This document shows positions 8,274-16,713 of a stretch of DNA of 64,000 bases, piece by piece (position 1 is the first letter of the stretch; every line of letters begins with the position of its first letter). The position numbers and the translations under genes are program-made. Where the stretch lies: the NCBI GenBank assembly GCA_036497285.1, contig DASXJR010000093.1, positions 1-64,000 on the forward strand, written 5' to 3'. A model generated the notes under the pieces. That model searched no databases, was not told the DNA's origin, and saw only the letters and a program-made list of their open reading frames with translations. Source of the stretch: RYN-133 sp036497285. Lineage in GTDB: Bacteria; Actinomycetota; Actinomycetes; Mycobacteriales; Jatrophihabitantaceae.

Positions 8274-8573
8274 CTAGGCGCGGGCTGCCGCGGTTCTCGC
8301 CCAGCGGCGCGACCAAGCATCGATCGGATCCAGGGCCTCGCCCAGCGAGCTACCCCAGCGAGTGAGTTCGTACCGGCCGTCATCGCCCTGAGTGACCAGC
8401 CCGGCGTCGGTGAGGTCGCGCAGGCGTTGGTAAAGGACGCTGAGCGACATCTGGTCACACCGCCGCTGCAGCTCTATCGCACGCAGCGGCCCGCCCTTGA
8501 GTTCCCACACGATGCGCAGTGCCCAGCGTCGGCCCAGTAGGTCCATCGCGACCGTGAGCGGTCTCGAAGTCAT
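8274..8573 (-). CDS. HxlR-family transcriptional regulator
   Basis: A 99-aa winged-helix HxlR/MarR-like regulator: MDLLGRRWALRIVWEL, QRRCDQMSLSVLYQRLRDLTDAGLV and RYELTRWGSSLGEAL are the family core. It is a dimeric DNA-binding protein, often redox- or aldehyde-responsive; the Cys in QRRCDQ could be a sensor but this is not shown. The ATG at 8573 is preferred over longer upstream frames because the family begins just before the DLLGRRW helix. It converges with the YihY gene, 33 bases away. Confidence 0.85.
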   Translation of the reverse strand: MTSRPLTVAMDLLGRRWALRIVWELKGGPLRAIELQRRCDQMSLSVLYQRLRDLTDAGLVTQGDDGRYELTRWGSSLGEALDPIDAWSRRWARTAAARA

Positions 8574-8593
8574 GCCGCCATCGTACGCGCTCC

Positions 8594-8608
8594 CTTCGAA
8601 ATCCGAAG
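8594..8608. promoter_or_regulatory. Candidate HxlR operator
   Basis: CTTCGAAATCCGAAG is an inverted repeat (CTTCG, five bases, CGAAG) centred about 28 bases upstream of the HxlR start. A related half-site, ATCCGAAGT, occurs at the other end of the gene near 8260. Autoregulation is common in this family; binding here is inferred. Confidence 0.35.
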
Positions 8609-8712
8609 TTGAGTCTGGTGATCGGCGGGGCTGCGAGCCCTCCCATGATCCGAGTACCATGGGGGTACTGCTCAAACCGGAGCTGTCACACGCTCAGGTC
8701 GGAGCCCCTCTA

Positions 8713-9030
8713 ATGAGCACCTTGGTCGAGTTCCTCCTCGCCCGCGTCGACGACGACGAAGCCGAGCTGCGATCCGAGTCCCGCCGCCGTAGCCGCTCGG
8801 GCACCGAAGGATCCACCGCGCTCTCGCTGACCGACGAGGACGACGCCGCCGCCCAACGCCGGGCCGAATGCGCAGCGCGCCGCGAGATGGTCGGCATCCT
8901 GCAACGGATGATGGTCCTGCACGACCTGCCCGCCGAGCGCCCCCAGCGCGACAGCGCCGCGCAGTTGCTCAAGCTGATGGCCGTCCCCTACATGACGCAC
9001 CCGTCCTACCGCACCGAATGGCGCCCGTAG
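8713..9030 (+). CDS. DUF6221-like small protein
   Basis: A 105-aa hydrophilic protein resembling the actinobacterial DUF6221 family: an opening LVEFLLARVDDDEAEL, a middle CAARREMVGILQRMMVLHDL, and the closing LLKLMAVPYMTHPSYRTEWRP (family pattern: lineup of leucines, PY, HPxYRxEW). Function is unknown; such genes are often found in accessory DNA. ATG start; the frame is open upstream but similarity begins here. Confidence 0.65.
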   Translation: MSTLVEFLLARVDDDEAELRSESRRRSRSGTEGSTALSLTDEDDAAAQRRAECAARREMVGILQRMMVLHDLPAERPQRDSAAQLLKLMAVPYMTHPSYRTEWRP

Positions 9031-9040
9031 CACTGCCGGA

Positions 9041-9056
9041 CGGCCGGTACCGGCCG
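9041..9056. repeat. Perfect 16-bp palindrome
   Basis: CGGCCGGTACCGGCCG is a perfect palindrome 11 bases after the stop of the DUF6221-like gene. It has no loop and no T-tract, so it may be part of a terminator, a protein site or chance in GC-rich DNA. The rest of 9031-9264 shows nothing gene-like. Confidence 0.4.
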
Positions 9057-9264
9057 ATTCGCAGTACGGCGCTCCTGAGCGACGGCTGAACGCCAGGTTT
9101 TACGTCGGCCTTACCGACCACCGGGCCAATCTGTGCCGACTCGGTCGGACCGAGGCAGACTTCGCCGATGATGGCAGCGCCGGCTCGTCGATGCCCCCGT
9201 CCGGCCTGAGCGCAACCCCTTAGTCAAGCAGTAAATTGTCAGAGCCGGATGAGAGGATGAGGCG

Positions 9265-10182
9265 GTGGTGAACCGCACCCAGACCCGAGGTGTCGTGCCG
9301 GAATCCGGCACGACCTCGTTCTCGGGTGTGCTCCCACGGCGGATGCTGCGGTTCCGTCGGCCGGTGTGGTGGCAAGAGGTCGCCATCATCTTGATCGGCT
9401 ATTGGATCTACAGCCTCGGCCGCAACGCGATTCCCGCGCAGGTGTCGATCGCCACCCGGCACGGCTTCTCGATCGAGCACCTGCAGGACATCTTCGGGCT
9501 CAACTTCGAGCTTTCGATCAACCGATGGGTCGCCGCGCACGAGTGGGTCGCCCAGTGCCTCGACTACTACTACGCCACGCTGCACTTCATCGTGACCATC
9601 GGCGTGCTGGTCTGGCTGTTTGTCCAACGTCCGCACATATACCGCGGGGCGCGCACCGTCCTGTTCACGCTCACGCTCATAGCGCTGGCCGGGTTCGCGC
9701 TGTACCCGGTGGCGCCGCCCCGCCTGCTCCCCGGCACTGCCTACATCGACACCGTCGTCAAGTTCCACACCTGGGGCTCGCTCGCCGACCCCGAGATCGC
9801 GGCGCACTCGAATCAGTACGCGGCCATGCCGAGCCTGCACATCGGCTGGGCGCTGTGGGCCGGCATCTCGGTCTTCATGTGCGCCCGACGCATGTGGGTC
9901 CGCGTCCTGGGGCTGATGTACCCGGTCTTCACGCTCATCGTGATCGTCGGCACGGCGAACCACTACGTCATCGACGCGGCGGGCGGCGCGGCAATCGCGA
10001 TCCTGGCGTTCGGCATCCAGGCCGTCCTGTCCGGCCACGGTGCGTACACCCCACCCTGGGACGCCCTCGACTTCGGCCGTCCGGACCCGCCGCTGCCGCA
10101 CCTGCGGCCGTCACAGCGGGCCGCGGCGCGCCGCGACGAACGGCGGCGCGCCTGTCAGTCGGGCCGCTCCGACTTGCCGTAG
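9265..10182 (+). CDS. PAP2/AUR1-type phosphatase or inositol-phosphotransferase-like protein
   Basis: A 305-aa membrane protein with about six helices and the PAP2 acid-phosphatase motifs of the AUR1-like branch: PVAPPRLLP (about residue 150), AMPSLHIGWALW (about 191-202, catalytic His) and ANHYVIDAAGGA (about 231-242). Such enzymes hydrolyse or transfer phosphate on lipids at the outer membrane face. Start GTG GTG at 9265 with a GAGG-type ribosome site. The 3' end overlaps the convergent glnE stop by 28 bases. The basic, Arg-rich C-terminus (residues 275-305) is unusual and may result from that overlap. Confidence 0.8.
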   Translation: MVNRTQTRGVVPESGTTSFSGVLPRRMLRFRRPVWWQEVAIILIGYWIYSLGRNAIPAQVSIATRHGFSIEHLQDIFGLNFELSINRWVAAHEWVAQCLDYYYATLHFIVTIGVLVWLFVQRPHIYRGARTVLFTLTLIALAGFALYPVAPPRLLPGTAYIDTVVKFHTWGSLADPEIAAHSNQYAAMPSLHIGWALWAGISVFMCARRMWVRVLGLMYPVFTLIVIVGTANHYVIDAAGGAAIAILAFGIQAVLSGHGAYTPPWDALDFGRPDPPLPHLRPSQRAAARRDERRRACQSGRSDLP

Positions 10183-13100
10183 AAGACCTCCTCGACGACC
10201 TTGCGGGCGCGCCGCGCAGTGCGCCGGTAGTCGTCGATGATGGTGCCCGGGTCGATTCCCGGCGGGTAGCCGAGCGCGCGGCCCACGGCCACCAGCGGCG
10301 TGCCCATGCTCGGGATCTGGTCCTCGGCCTTGTCGCGCACCAGCATGATGGCGTTGCGCAGCCGGGTCGCCTGCCGCCAGGCCGCGGCCAGCATGTCGGC
10401 CTGGCGCGCGTCGAGCAGGTCGTGCTCGACCGCGACGCGCAGCGCGTCCAGGGTCCGGGTGGTGCGCAGTTGCGAGATCGCTCCGGCATGGCGCAACTGC
10501 AGCAGTTGGATGGTCCACTCGATGTCGGCGAGCCCACCCCGGCCCAGCTTGGTGTGGGTGGACGGGTCGGCGCCGCGTGGCAGCCGCTCGGCATCCACGC
10601 GGCCCTTCAGCCGGCGGATCTCGATGAGATCGGCCCGGCCGACGCCACCCGCCGGATAGCGCACCGGATCGATCATCTCGATGAACCTGACCCCGAGCGA
10701 TTCGTCGCCGGCAGCGAAGCGGGCCCGTAGCAGCGCCTGCGCCTCCCACGGTGAGGACCACCTCGCGTAGTACTGCCGATACGAGGCGAGCGAGCGGACG
10801 AGCGGACCGTTGCGGCCCTCGGGGCGCAGGTCGGCGTCAACGCCCAACGGCGGATCGGTCGAGGACGGCGCCGACAGCAGGCCACGCAACGTGCCGGCCA
10901 CCTGCTGTGCCAGCTTCGCCAGGTCGACGTCCGGATCGGGTTCGTCAAGCGGCTCGAAGACGAACATGACGTCGGCGTCGGAGCCGTACCCGGTCTCGGA
11001 CCCGCCGAGCCGACCCATGGCGATGATCGCGAACCGCAGCGGCAATTCGTCGACGCCGAACTCCGCCGCCACCGAGCGCATCGCGATCTCGAGGGACACG
11101 CCGAGGGTCGCCTCGGTCGTCGCGCTGATCGCTTCACACACGCTTTCGACGTCGGTGAGCCCGAGCAGGTCGCCGAAGGCGGTACGCAGCAGCTCGTGGC
11201 GGCGCACCCCGCGCACTGCTGCCACCGCGTGCACGGCGTCGTCGCGGCGCCGCGCCGTTTCGCGCATGGTCGCGATCACCTCGGCGATGTCGCGCGTGCG
11301 CAGCTCGGCGTCGTCTACGAGCATGCGCAGCGCCTCGGGTGCGCGCCCCAGCATCCGCGCGACGTACCGGCTGGTGCCGAGCAGGTAGGCGAGCCGGTTG
11401 GCCACCTTGCCCTCGTCGCGCAGCAGCCGTAGGTACCAGGAGGTCGCGCCGAGCTCGTCGGACACCCGCCGGTAGGCGAGCAGGCCCGCATCCGGGTCCG
11501 GCGCGTCGGCGAACTCGGACAACAGCACCGGCAGCAATGCCCGCTGCAGCGTCGCCCGGCGCGACAGGCCGGAGGTGAGCGCGTCCAGATGCTGCAGCGC
11601 GCGTGCCGGGTCCGCGAAACCGAGCGCCAGAAGGCGTCGACCGGCTTCCTCGTGCGTCAGCCGCAGCCCGGACGAGGGCACCCGGGCGACCGCGTCGAGC
11701 AGTGGCCGGTAGAAGAGCTTCTCGTGCAGCCGGCGCACTTCGCGGACATGCAGCCCCCATTCCGACTGCCACACCGCGCGCGCGTCGCCGCGGGCGTCGG
11801 CACGGAAGCCCATCGCGAGCGCCAGCCAGGTGAGCTGCTCGGGGTCGTCCGGGACGAGGTGGGTGCGGCGCAACCGGCGCAGCTGCAGCCGGTGCTCGGT
11901 CGCGCGCAGGAACACGTAGGCGTCGGACAGGCTCAGCGCGTCGTCACGGCCGACGTAACCGCCGTCGCGCAGCGCGTCCAGGGCGTGCAGGGTCGCCCCG
12001 ACCCGCAACGTCTCGTCGCCGCGGCCGTGCACGAGTTGCAGCAGTTGCACCGCGAACTCGACGTCGCGCAGGCCGCCCGGACCCAGCTTGATCTCGCGAT
12101 CGGCCACCGCGGGCGGGATGTGCGCGACGACGCGGCGGCGCATCGCCTGCACGTCCGGCACGAAGTCGGGCCGCTCGGCGGCAGACCACACCAGCGGCCG
12201 CATCGCCGCCTCGTACCGCGCACCCAGCTCGAGGTCGCCAGCCACCGCGCGGGCCTTCAACAGCGCCTGGAACTCCCAGGTGCTCGCCCAGCGCTTGTAA
12301 TAGGCCTCGTGGCTGGCAAGCGTGCGCACCAGGGGGCCGTCCTTGCCTTCGGGCCGCAGCGCGGCGTCGACCTCCCAGGCGACCTCGCGGCACAGCCGCA
12401 TCAGGTGCCCGGCAAGCTGCGTCGCGCACCGCAACGCCTTCTCGGTGTCGCCGTCGGCGCCTTCGACGCTGTCGGCATAGCCCGCTTCGGCGACGAACAC
12501 CACGTCGACATCGGAGACGTAGTTGAGCTCGCGCCCGCCGGTCTTACCCATCGCGATCACCGCCAGCCGGCACGGTTCGCAGCCGGCCGGCAGCTCCGCC
12601 GCGGCCACCGCGAGCGCGGCCTGCAGCGTGTAGTCGGCGAGGTCTGCGAGCGCGCTCGTGACAGCGGGCAGGCTGAGCTCACCGGACAGGTCGCGGCCCG
12701 CGATCGCGATGAGTTCGCGCCGATAGGCGGTACGCAGGGCCGTCGCGGCCTGCGCGCCGGTGACCGTCGCGTGGGTGCCGCCCGTCCCCGTTGTCGGTGC
12801 GGCGGCGTCGGCACCCACCGCGGCGTGCAGCCGGTCGGACATCCCCGGGAGGTCGGCGGGCCCGATGAGCGCCCGCCACGTCTCCGGGTGCGTGACCATG
12901 TGCTCGGCCAGTGCCGTCGACACCCCGAGCAGCGGCAGCAACCGGGCCCGGACGTCGGCTCGGTCGACGAGCGCGGCCAGCAGGTCGGCGCCCTCGGCGG
13001 TCGCGACGAGTTCGCTCAACGCGACGAGCGCGCCGTCGGGGTCGGCGCTCCGGCCGATCGCGGCGATGACCGCCGCGGCGTGGTCGTCGACGGGGGCGGT

Positions 13101-13223
13101 GGCCGCGTCGTCCCACAACGCCAGCGGCGGACCGCTGAGCAGCGCGGCGGCGCGTTCGCCGTCGCGGAACGACAGCCGGGCCAGGCGCAGCGCGCTGCGT
13201 CGGCTCGGACCGGGTTCAGCCAT
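10155..13223 (-). CDS. glnE: Glutamine synthetase adenylyltransferase / deadenylylase
   Basis: A 1022-aa bifunctional enzyme that attaches AMP to, or removes it from, a glutamine synthetase tyrosine according to nitrogen status. Two nucleotidyltransferase halves are visible: VIAMGKTGGRELNYVSDVDV (about residue 222, deadenylylating half) and IIAMGRLGGSETGYGSDADV (about 730, adenylylating half). Each is followed by helical GlnE domains (LGPGGLRDVEFAVQLLQL; LGRGGLADIEWTIQLLQL). Length is normal for actinobacterial GlnE. The ATG overlaps the amidotransferase gene by eight bases, so it is the last gene of the leftward glnA2 operon. Mycobacterium tuberculosis has the same glnE-glnA2 neighbourhood. 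Confidence 0.97.
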   Translation of the reverse strand: MAEPGPSRRSALRLARLSFRDGERAAALLSGPPLALWDDAATAPVDDHAAAVIAAIGRSADPDGALVALSELVATAEGADLLAALVDRADVRARLLPLLGVSTALAEHMVTHPETWRALIGPADLPGMSDRLHAAVGADAAAPTTGTGGTHATVTGAQAATALRTAYRRELIAIAGRDLSGELSLPAVTSALADLADYTLQAALAVAAAELPAGCEPCRLAVIAMGKTGGRELNYVSDVDVVFVAEAGYADSVEGADGDTEKALRCATQLAGHLMRLCREVAWEVDAALRPEGKDGPLVRTLASHEAYYKRWASTWEFQALLKARAVAGDLELGARYEAAMRPLVWSAAERPDFVPDVQAMRRRVVAHIPPAVADREIKLGPGGLRDVEFAVQLLQLVHGRGDETLRVGATLHALDALRDGGYVGRDDALSLSDAYVFLRATEHRLQLRRLRRTHLVPDDPEQLTWLALAMGFRADARGDARAVWQSEWGLHVREVRRLHEKLFYRPLLDAVARVPSSGLRLTHEEAGRRLLALGFADPARALQHLDALTSGLSRRATLQRALLPVLLSEFADAPDPDAGLLAYRRVSDELGATSWYLRLLRDEGKVANRLAYLLGTSRYVARMLGRAPEALRMLVDDAELRTRDIAEVIATMRETARRRDDAVHAVAAVRGVRRHELLRTAFGDLLGLTDVESVCEAISATTEATLGVSLEIAMRSVAAEFGVDELPLRFAIIAMGRLGGSETGYGSDADVMFVFEPLDEPDPDVDLAKLAQQVAGTLRGLLSAPSSTDPPLGVDADLRPEGRNGPLVRSLASYRQYYARWSSPWEAQALLRARFAAGDESLGVRFIEMIDPVRYPAGGVGRADLIEIRRLKGRVDAERLPRGADPSTHTKLGRGGLADIEWTIQLLQLRHAGAISQLRTTRTLDALRVAVEHDLLDARQADMLAAAWRQATRLRNAIMLVRDKAEDQIPSMGTPLVAVGRALGYPPGIDPGTIIDDYRRTARRARKVVEEVFYGKSERPD

Positions 13224-14070
13224 CGTCGGGCCGACGCAGCTGCGGCATGGGCAGCACGCCGCGGGCGGCCTGTGCCTCGGCGGCCAACGCGGCCCGGATC
13301 GCCGCCGGGTCGGTCAGTGGCGCCGCGGCCGACGTCGGGACGCCCCGGGGCGCCTCGACGGCATCCGGATCGCGGACGAGCTCGGCGAAGGCGGCCGCGA
13401 ACGGCTGCCAGGCCTCGACCAGGTCGGTGTCGGTGTCGACGACCCGCACCATGATCGCGTCGAGGTCGTAGTCGGCGAGCTCCGCGGCGTCCTCACGTGC
13501 CCAGTCGCGGACGATCTCCGGCGTGGTCTCGATGTGGAACTGAATGCCCCACGCCAGGCGGCCGAGCCGGAACGCCTGCTGCTCGCAGCCCGGCGAGCTG
13601 ACGAGCTGGATCGCGCCCGGTGGCAGCACGCTGACCTCGTCGAAGTGCCATTGAAGGACGTCCGGTGTGATCGGCAGCGCGGCGAACAGCGGGTCAGTGG
13701 CCGCGGTGGTGCGTTTGGCGACCAGCTGCGCCCCGAGCTCGGGCCCCTGCGGCGCGCGGCGGACCTGTCCCCCGTTCGCGGCGGCGAGCAGTTGGAAGCC
13801 GAGGCACACGCCGAGTGTCGGCACCTCGTTGGCGATCGCCTCCCGCAGCATGGCCTTGACCGCCTTGAGCGACGGCAGGTCGTCGTTGGCGCTCATCGCG
13901 CCGCCGAGCACCAGCACGCCGCTGTGGCCGGTCAGATCCGCAGGCAGTTCCGCGCCGGCGTCCAGCGCCCGCACGTCCAGTTCGAGACCGGCGGCGCGCA
14001 GCCACTCCCCGAGCCGGGCTGGCGGATCGGACGGGTCGAGTTGCACGACGAGCAACGGCGCAGGTGACAC
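13216..14070 (-). CDS. Class I glutamine amidotransferase-like protein
   Basis: A 284-aa protein with a triad-type glutaminase domain. GVLVLGGAMSAND (oxyanion region), TLGVCLGFQLLA (nucleophile Cys) and AWGIQFHIETTPEIV (His-x-Glu) are all present, so it should release ammonia from glutamine. The acceptor is unknown; similar stand-alone domains include GuaA-like and gamma-glutamyl hydrolase-like proteins. I chose GTG at 14070, just before SPAPLLVVQLDPSD, because earlier in-frame codons lie in the preceding gene's end. Position between glnA2 and glnE suggests nitrogen metabolism, by inference only. Confidence 0.8.
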   Translation of the reverse strand: MSPAPLLVVQLDPSDPPARLGEWLRAAGLELDVRALDAGAELPADLTGHSGVLVLGGAMSANDDLPSLKAVKAMLREAIANEVPTLGVCLGFQLLAAANGGQVRRAPQGPELGAQLVAKRTTAATDPLFAALPITPDVLQWHFDEVSVLPPGAIQLVSSPGCEQQAFRLGRLAWGIQFHIETTPEIVRDWAREDAAELADYDLDAIMVRVVDTDTDLVEAWQPFAAAFAELVRDPDAVEAPRGVPTSAAAPLTDPAAIRAALAAEAQAARGVLPMPQLRRPDDG

Positions 14071-14080
14071 CCGAACCAAT

Positions 14081-15282
14081 TTAGTCAGTGGTGTAGCTGA
14101 CGATGCCCAGGCACATCTCGTCGGAGGATCCTTCGCCCCATACGACATAGCGCGGCGGCAGCTTGCGCAGCTCGGGCAGCTGCTCGCGCAGCGTCGCGTC
14201 GTGCGTGCACGTGACCTTGAGCTTGTCGCCGGGCTGCGCCGAGACCGGCGTGTGCAGCACGGTCGCGCTCTGGTTGTCGAAATCCCAGTTCGTGATGTCG
14301 AGCAGCCGCTGCCGGCTGCCGTCGCGCCGTAGCAAGTCGATCGAGATGGCCCGTCCGAGCATGTGCATGTGCCCGGCCAGGGCTCGGATCGTCATCGGCT
14401 GGTACACCTCGCGGGTGCACGACTGGGTCGGCCCCGCCTTGGGATGGTTCACCGAGCCGCCGCACAGCAGCTGCAGCCCGGCGGGCATGTACGCGCCGTA
14501 GCTCCCGAACCGCTTCGCCACGTCGGCGATCGAGGCGGCCCGGTTGCACAGCGGGCCGTGCTGATCGGCCGGGCACGGGAGATCGACCGGCGCGGGCAGC
14601 AGGTAGGTGTGCAGCGGCTTCAGGTGCGCGGACGGGCCGGCCACCCGCAGCCGTACCGAGGAGTTGTCCAGCCCGCTGCCCGCCAGCAGGTTGTAGTGGA
14701 TCTGCAGGACGAGCCGGCTGCCCGCGACCAGTGGCTCGCCGGTGCCGGCGGCGAAACGCTGCTCCCCGCCCTTCGTGGCGAACGCGGCGACCCACGGCGC
14801 ACCGTCGAGCTGCCCCTCCGCCCCACCGTCGTCGGCACGCACACCCGGGCCTCCGAAGCACGACCAGCCGAGACGCGGATCGGTCGCGTCCTTGGCTTGC
14901 GCGGCCGGGACTCGGCCGGCGCGACGCGGTACAGGATCGCGTGATGCACCAGCGCGGCGTTGCCCGGCTGCAGCACCACGCCGGACAGATACACGTTCCG
15001 GCTCAGGTGCGGGTCGAGCAGGATGCAGCGGTAGTCGTCGGTGCCGCCCGACTCCGCCTGCGGGTGATACACCCCGCCGGGCATCCGCAACGTGATCCAC
15101 CGCTCGCCGGGCGCAAGGGCGGCGACGGCCACCGGAGACGGGACGGGCGTCGTCAACGATGCGGACGGGCCGACCGCATGACTGCCGGTGCGCGGTGCAG
15201 GGGCGGCAGCGCGGCCGCCGGACGCGCAGCCCGCTGCCGACAGCACGGCAACAGCACCGATCACCGCCAGCCGGGTTCGCAC
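14081..15282 (-). pseudogene. Secreted copper type II monooxygenase-like lipoprotein, frameshifted
   Basis: Two frames join to one 400-aa protein. The first starts with a lipoprotein-like signal (LAVIGAVAVLSAAGC), then ERWITLRMPGGVYHP, DDYRCILLDP and VHHAILYRVAPAES. The second resumes at PAAQAKDATDPRLGWSCFGG and runs through LQIHYNLLAGSG and LAGHMHMLGRAISIDL to SYTTD. The His-rich motifs resemble the copper type II ascorbate-dependent monooxygenase fold (PHM/DBM-like). One extra C in the CCC run at about 14912 restores the frame. It lies between glnA2 and the amidotransferase on the same strand. It is either inactivated or contains a base-call error. Confidence 0.75.
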
Positions 15283-15300
15283 CGGAACATCATGACCCGG

Positions 15301-16659
15301 CTAGAGCGCGGGCAGGTAGCGACGCAGCTCGAACGGGCTCACTTCGGCGCGGTACTCGGTCCATTCGTCGCGCTTGTTGCGCAGGAAGAAGTCGAAGACG
15401 TGCTCGCCGAGGGTCTCGGCAACCAGCTCGCTGTTCTCCATCGCGTTCAACGCGTCGGCGAGATTGTGCGGCAGCTCGTCGTAGCCGAGCGCCCGCAACT
15501 CGGTGTCGGACAGCGACCACACTTCGTCCTCGGCGCCAGGCGGGAGCTCGTAGTTCTGCTCGATCCCTTTCAGCCCGGCCGCGAGTATCACCGCGAAGGC
15601 GAGGTAGGGGTTGCACGCCGAGTCGAGCGAGCGCAGTTCGACACGCGTCGAGTTGGCCTTGCCCGGCTTGTACATCGGCACCCTCACCAGGGCGGACCGG
15701 TTGGCGTGGCCCCAGCACACGTAGGTGGGCGCCTCGACGAGCTCGCCGCGGGCCGCGTAGCCGAACAACCGCTTGTAGGAGTTCACCCACTGGTTGGTTA
15801 CCGCGGTGATCTCCCGGGCGTGCCGCAGCAGCCCGGCGATGAACGCCTTCGCGGTCTTGCTCAGGTACAGCTCGTCGGACGGGTCGTGGAAGGCGTTGTT
15901 GTCGCCTTCGAACAACGACAGGTGGGTGTGCATCCCGCTGCCCGGACGGTGCCGGAACGGCTTGGGCATGAACGTCGCGTGCGCGCCGTTCGCGATCGCG
16001 ACCTCTTTGATGACGTGCCGGAACGTCATGATGTTGTCGGCCATCGACAGCGCGTCGGCGTAGCGCAGATCGATTTCCTGCTGACCCGGCGCCACCTCGT
16101 GGTGGCTGAACTCGACCGAGATGCCAAGGCCCTCGAGCGCACCGACGGCCGCGCGCCGGAAATCGTGCGCGACGTCGTGACTGGTCATGTCGAAGTAACC
16201 GCCGTTGTCGATCGGCTCGGGCTCGGATCCGTCGGTCGGCCGGTTCTTCAGCAGGAAGAACTCGATCTCGGGGTGGGTGTAGAAGGTGAACCCGCTCTCG
16301 GCGGCCTTGGACAGCGTGCGCCGGAGCACGTAGCGCGGGTCCGCCCACGACGGCGAGCCGTCGGGCATCGTGATGTCGCAGAACATCCGCGCCGAATCCT
16401 GCCCGTCCGGAGTGGACGACGGCAGTATCTGGAATGTCGCCGGGTCCGGACGGGCGAGCATGTCGCTCTCACTGGCTCGCGCGAAGCCCTCGATCGCCGA
16501 CCCGTCGAACCCGATTCCCTCGTCGAACGCGCCGTCAAGTTCGGCCGGCGCGATCGCGACGGACTTCAGCGTCCCCAACACGTCGGTGAACCACAGGCGC
16601 ACGAAGCGGATCTCGCGCTCCTCGAGGGCTCGCAGTACGAATTCCTGTTGGCGATCCAC
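15301..16659 (-). CDS. glnA2: Type I glutamine synthetase, GlnA2-like
   Basis: A 452-aa cytosolic enzyme that makes glutamine from glutamate, ammonia and ATP, expected as a dodecamer. Signatures are GIGFDGSAIEGF (about 48-59), THPEIEFFLL, GSGMHTHLSLFEGD, NRSALVRVP and SACNPYLAFAVILAAGLKGI. The opening MDRQQEFVLRALEEREIRFV closely follows mycobacterial GlnA2 (Rv2222c). A tyrosine occurs in EQNYELPPGAED at the place of the adenylylation tyrosine of GlnA (NLYDLPPEE), so control by the nearby glnE product is conceivable. GTG start. It heads the leftward block glnA2 - monooxygenase - amidotransferase - glnE. Confidence 0.93.
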   Translation of the reverse strand: MDRQQEFVLRALEEREIRFVRLWFTDVLGTLKSVAIAPAELDGAFDEGIGFDGSAIEGFARASESDMLARPDPATFQILPSSTPDGQDSARMFCDITMPDGSPSWADPRYVLRRTLSKAAESGFTFYTHPEIEFFLLKNRPTDGSEPEPIDNGGYFDMTSHDVAHDFRRAAVGALEGLGISVEFSHHEVAPGQQEIDLRYADALSMADNIMTFRHVIKEVAIANGAHATFMPKPFRHRPGSGMHTHLSLFEGDNNAFHDPSDELYLSKTAKAFIAGLLRHAREITAVTNQWVNSYKRLFGYAARGELVEAPTYVCWGHANRSALVRVPMYKPGKANSTRVELRSLDSACNPYLAFAVILAAGLKGIEQNYELPPGAEDEVWSLSDTELRALGYDELPHNLADALNAMENSELVAETLGEHVFDFFLRNKRDEWTEYRAEVSPFELRRYLPAL

Positions 16660-16713
16660 GACGCTCCAGTCTGGCCAGGTGGTGTTACCACGAGGTTACT
16701 GCGGAGCCACAGG

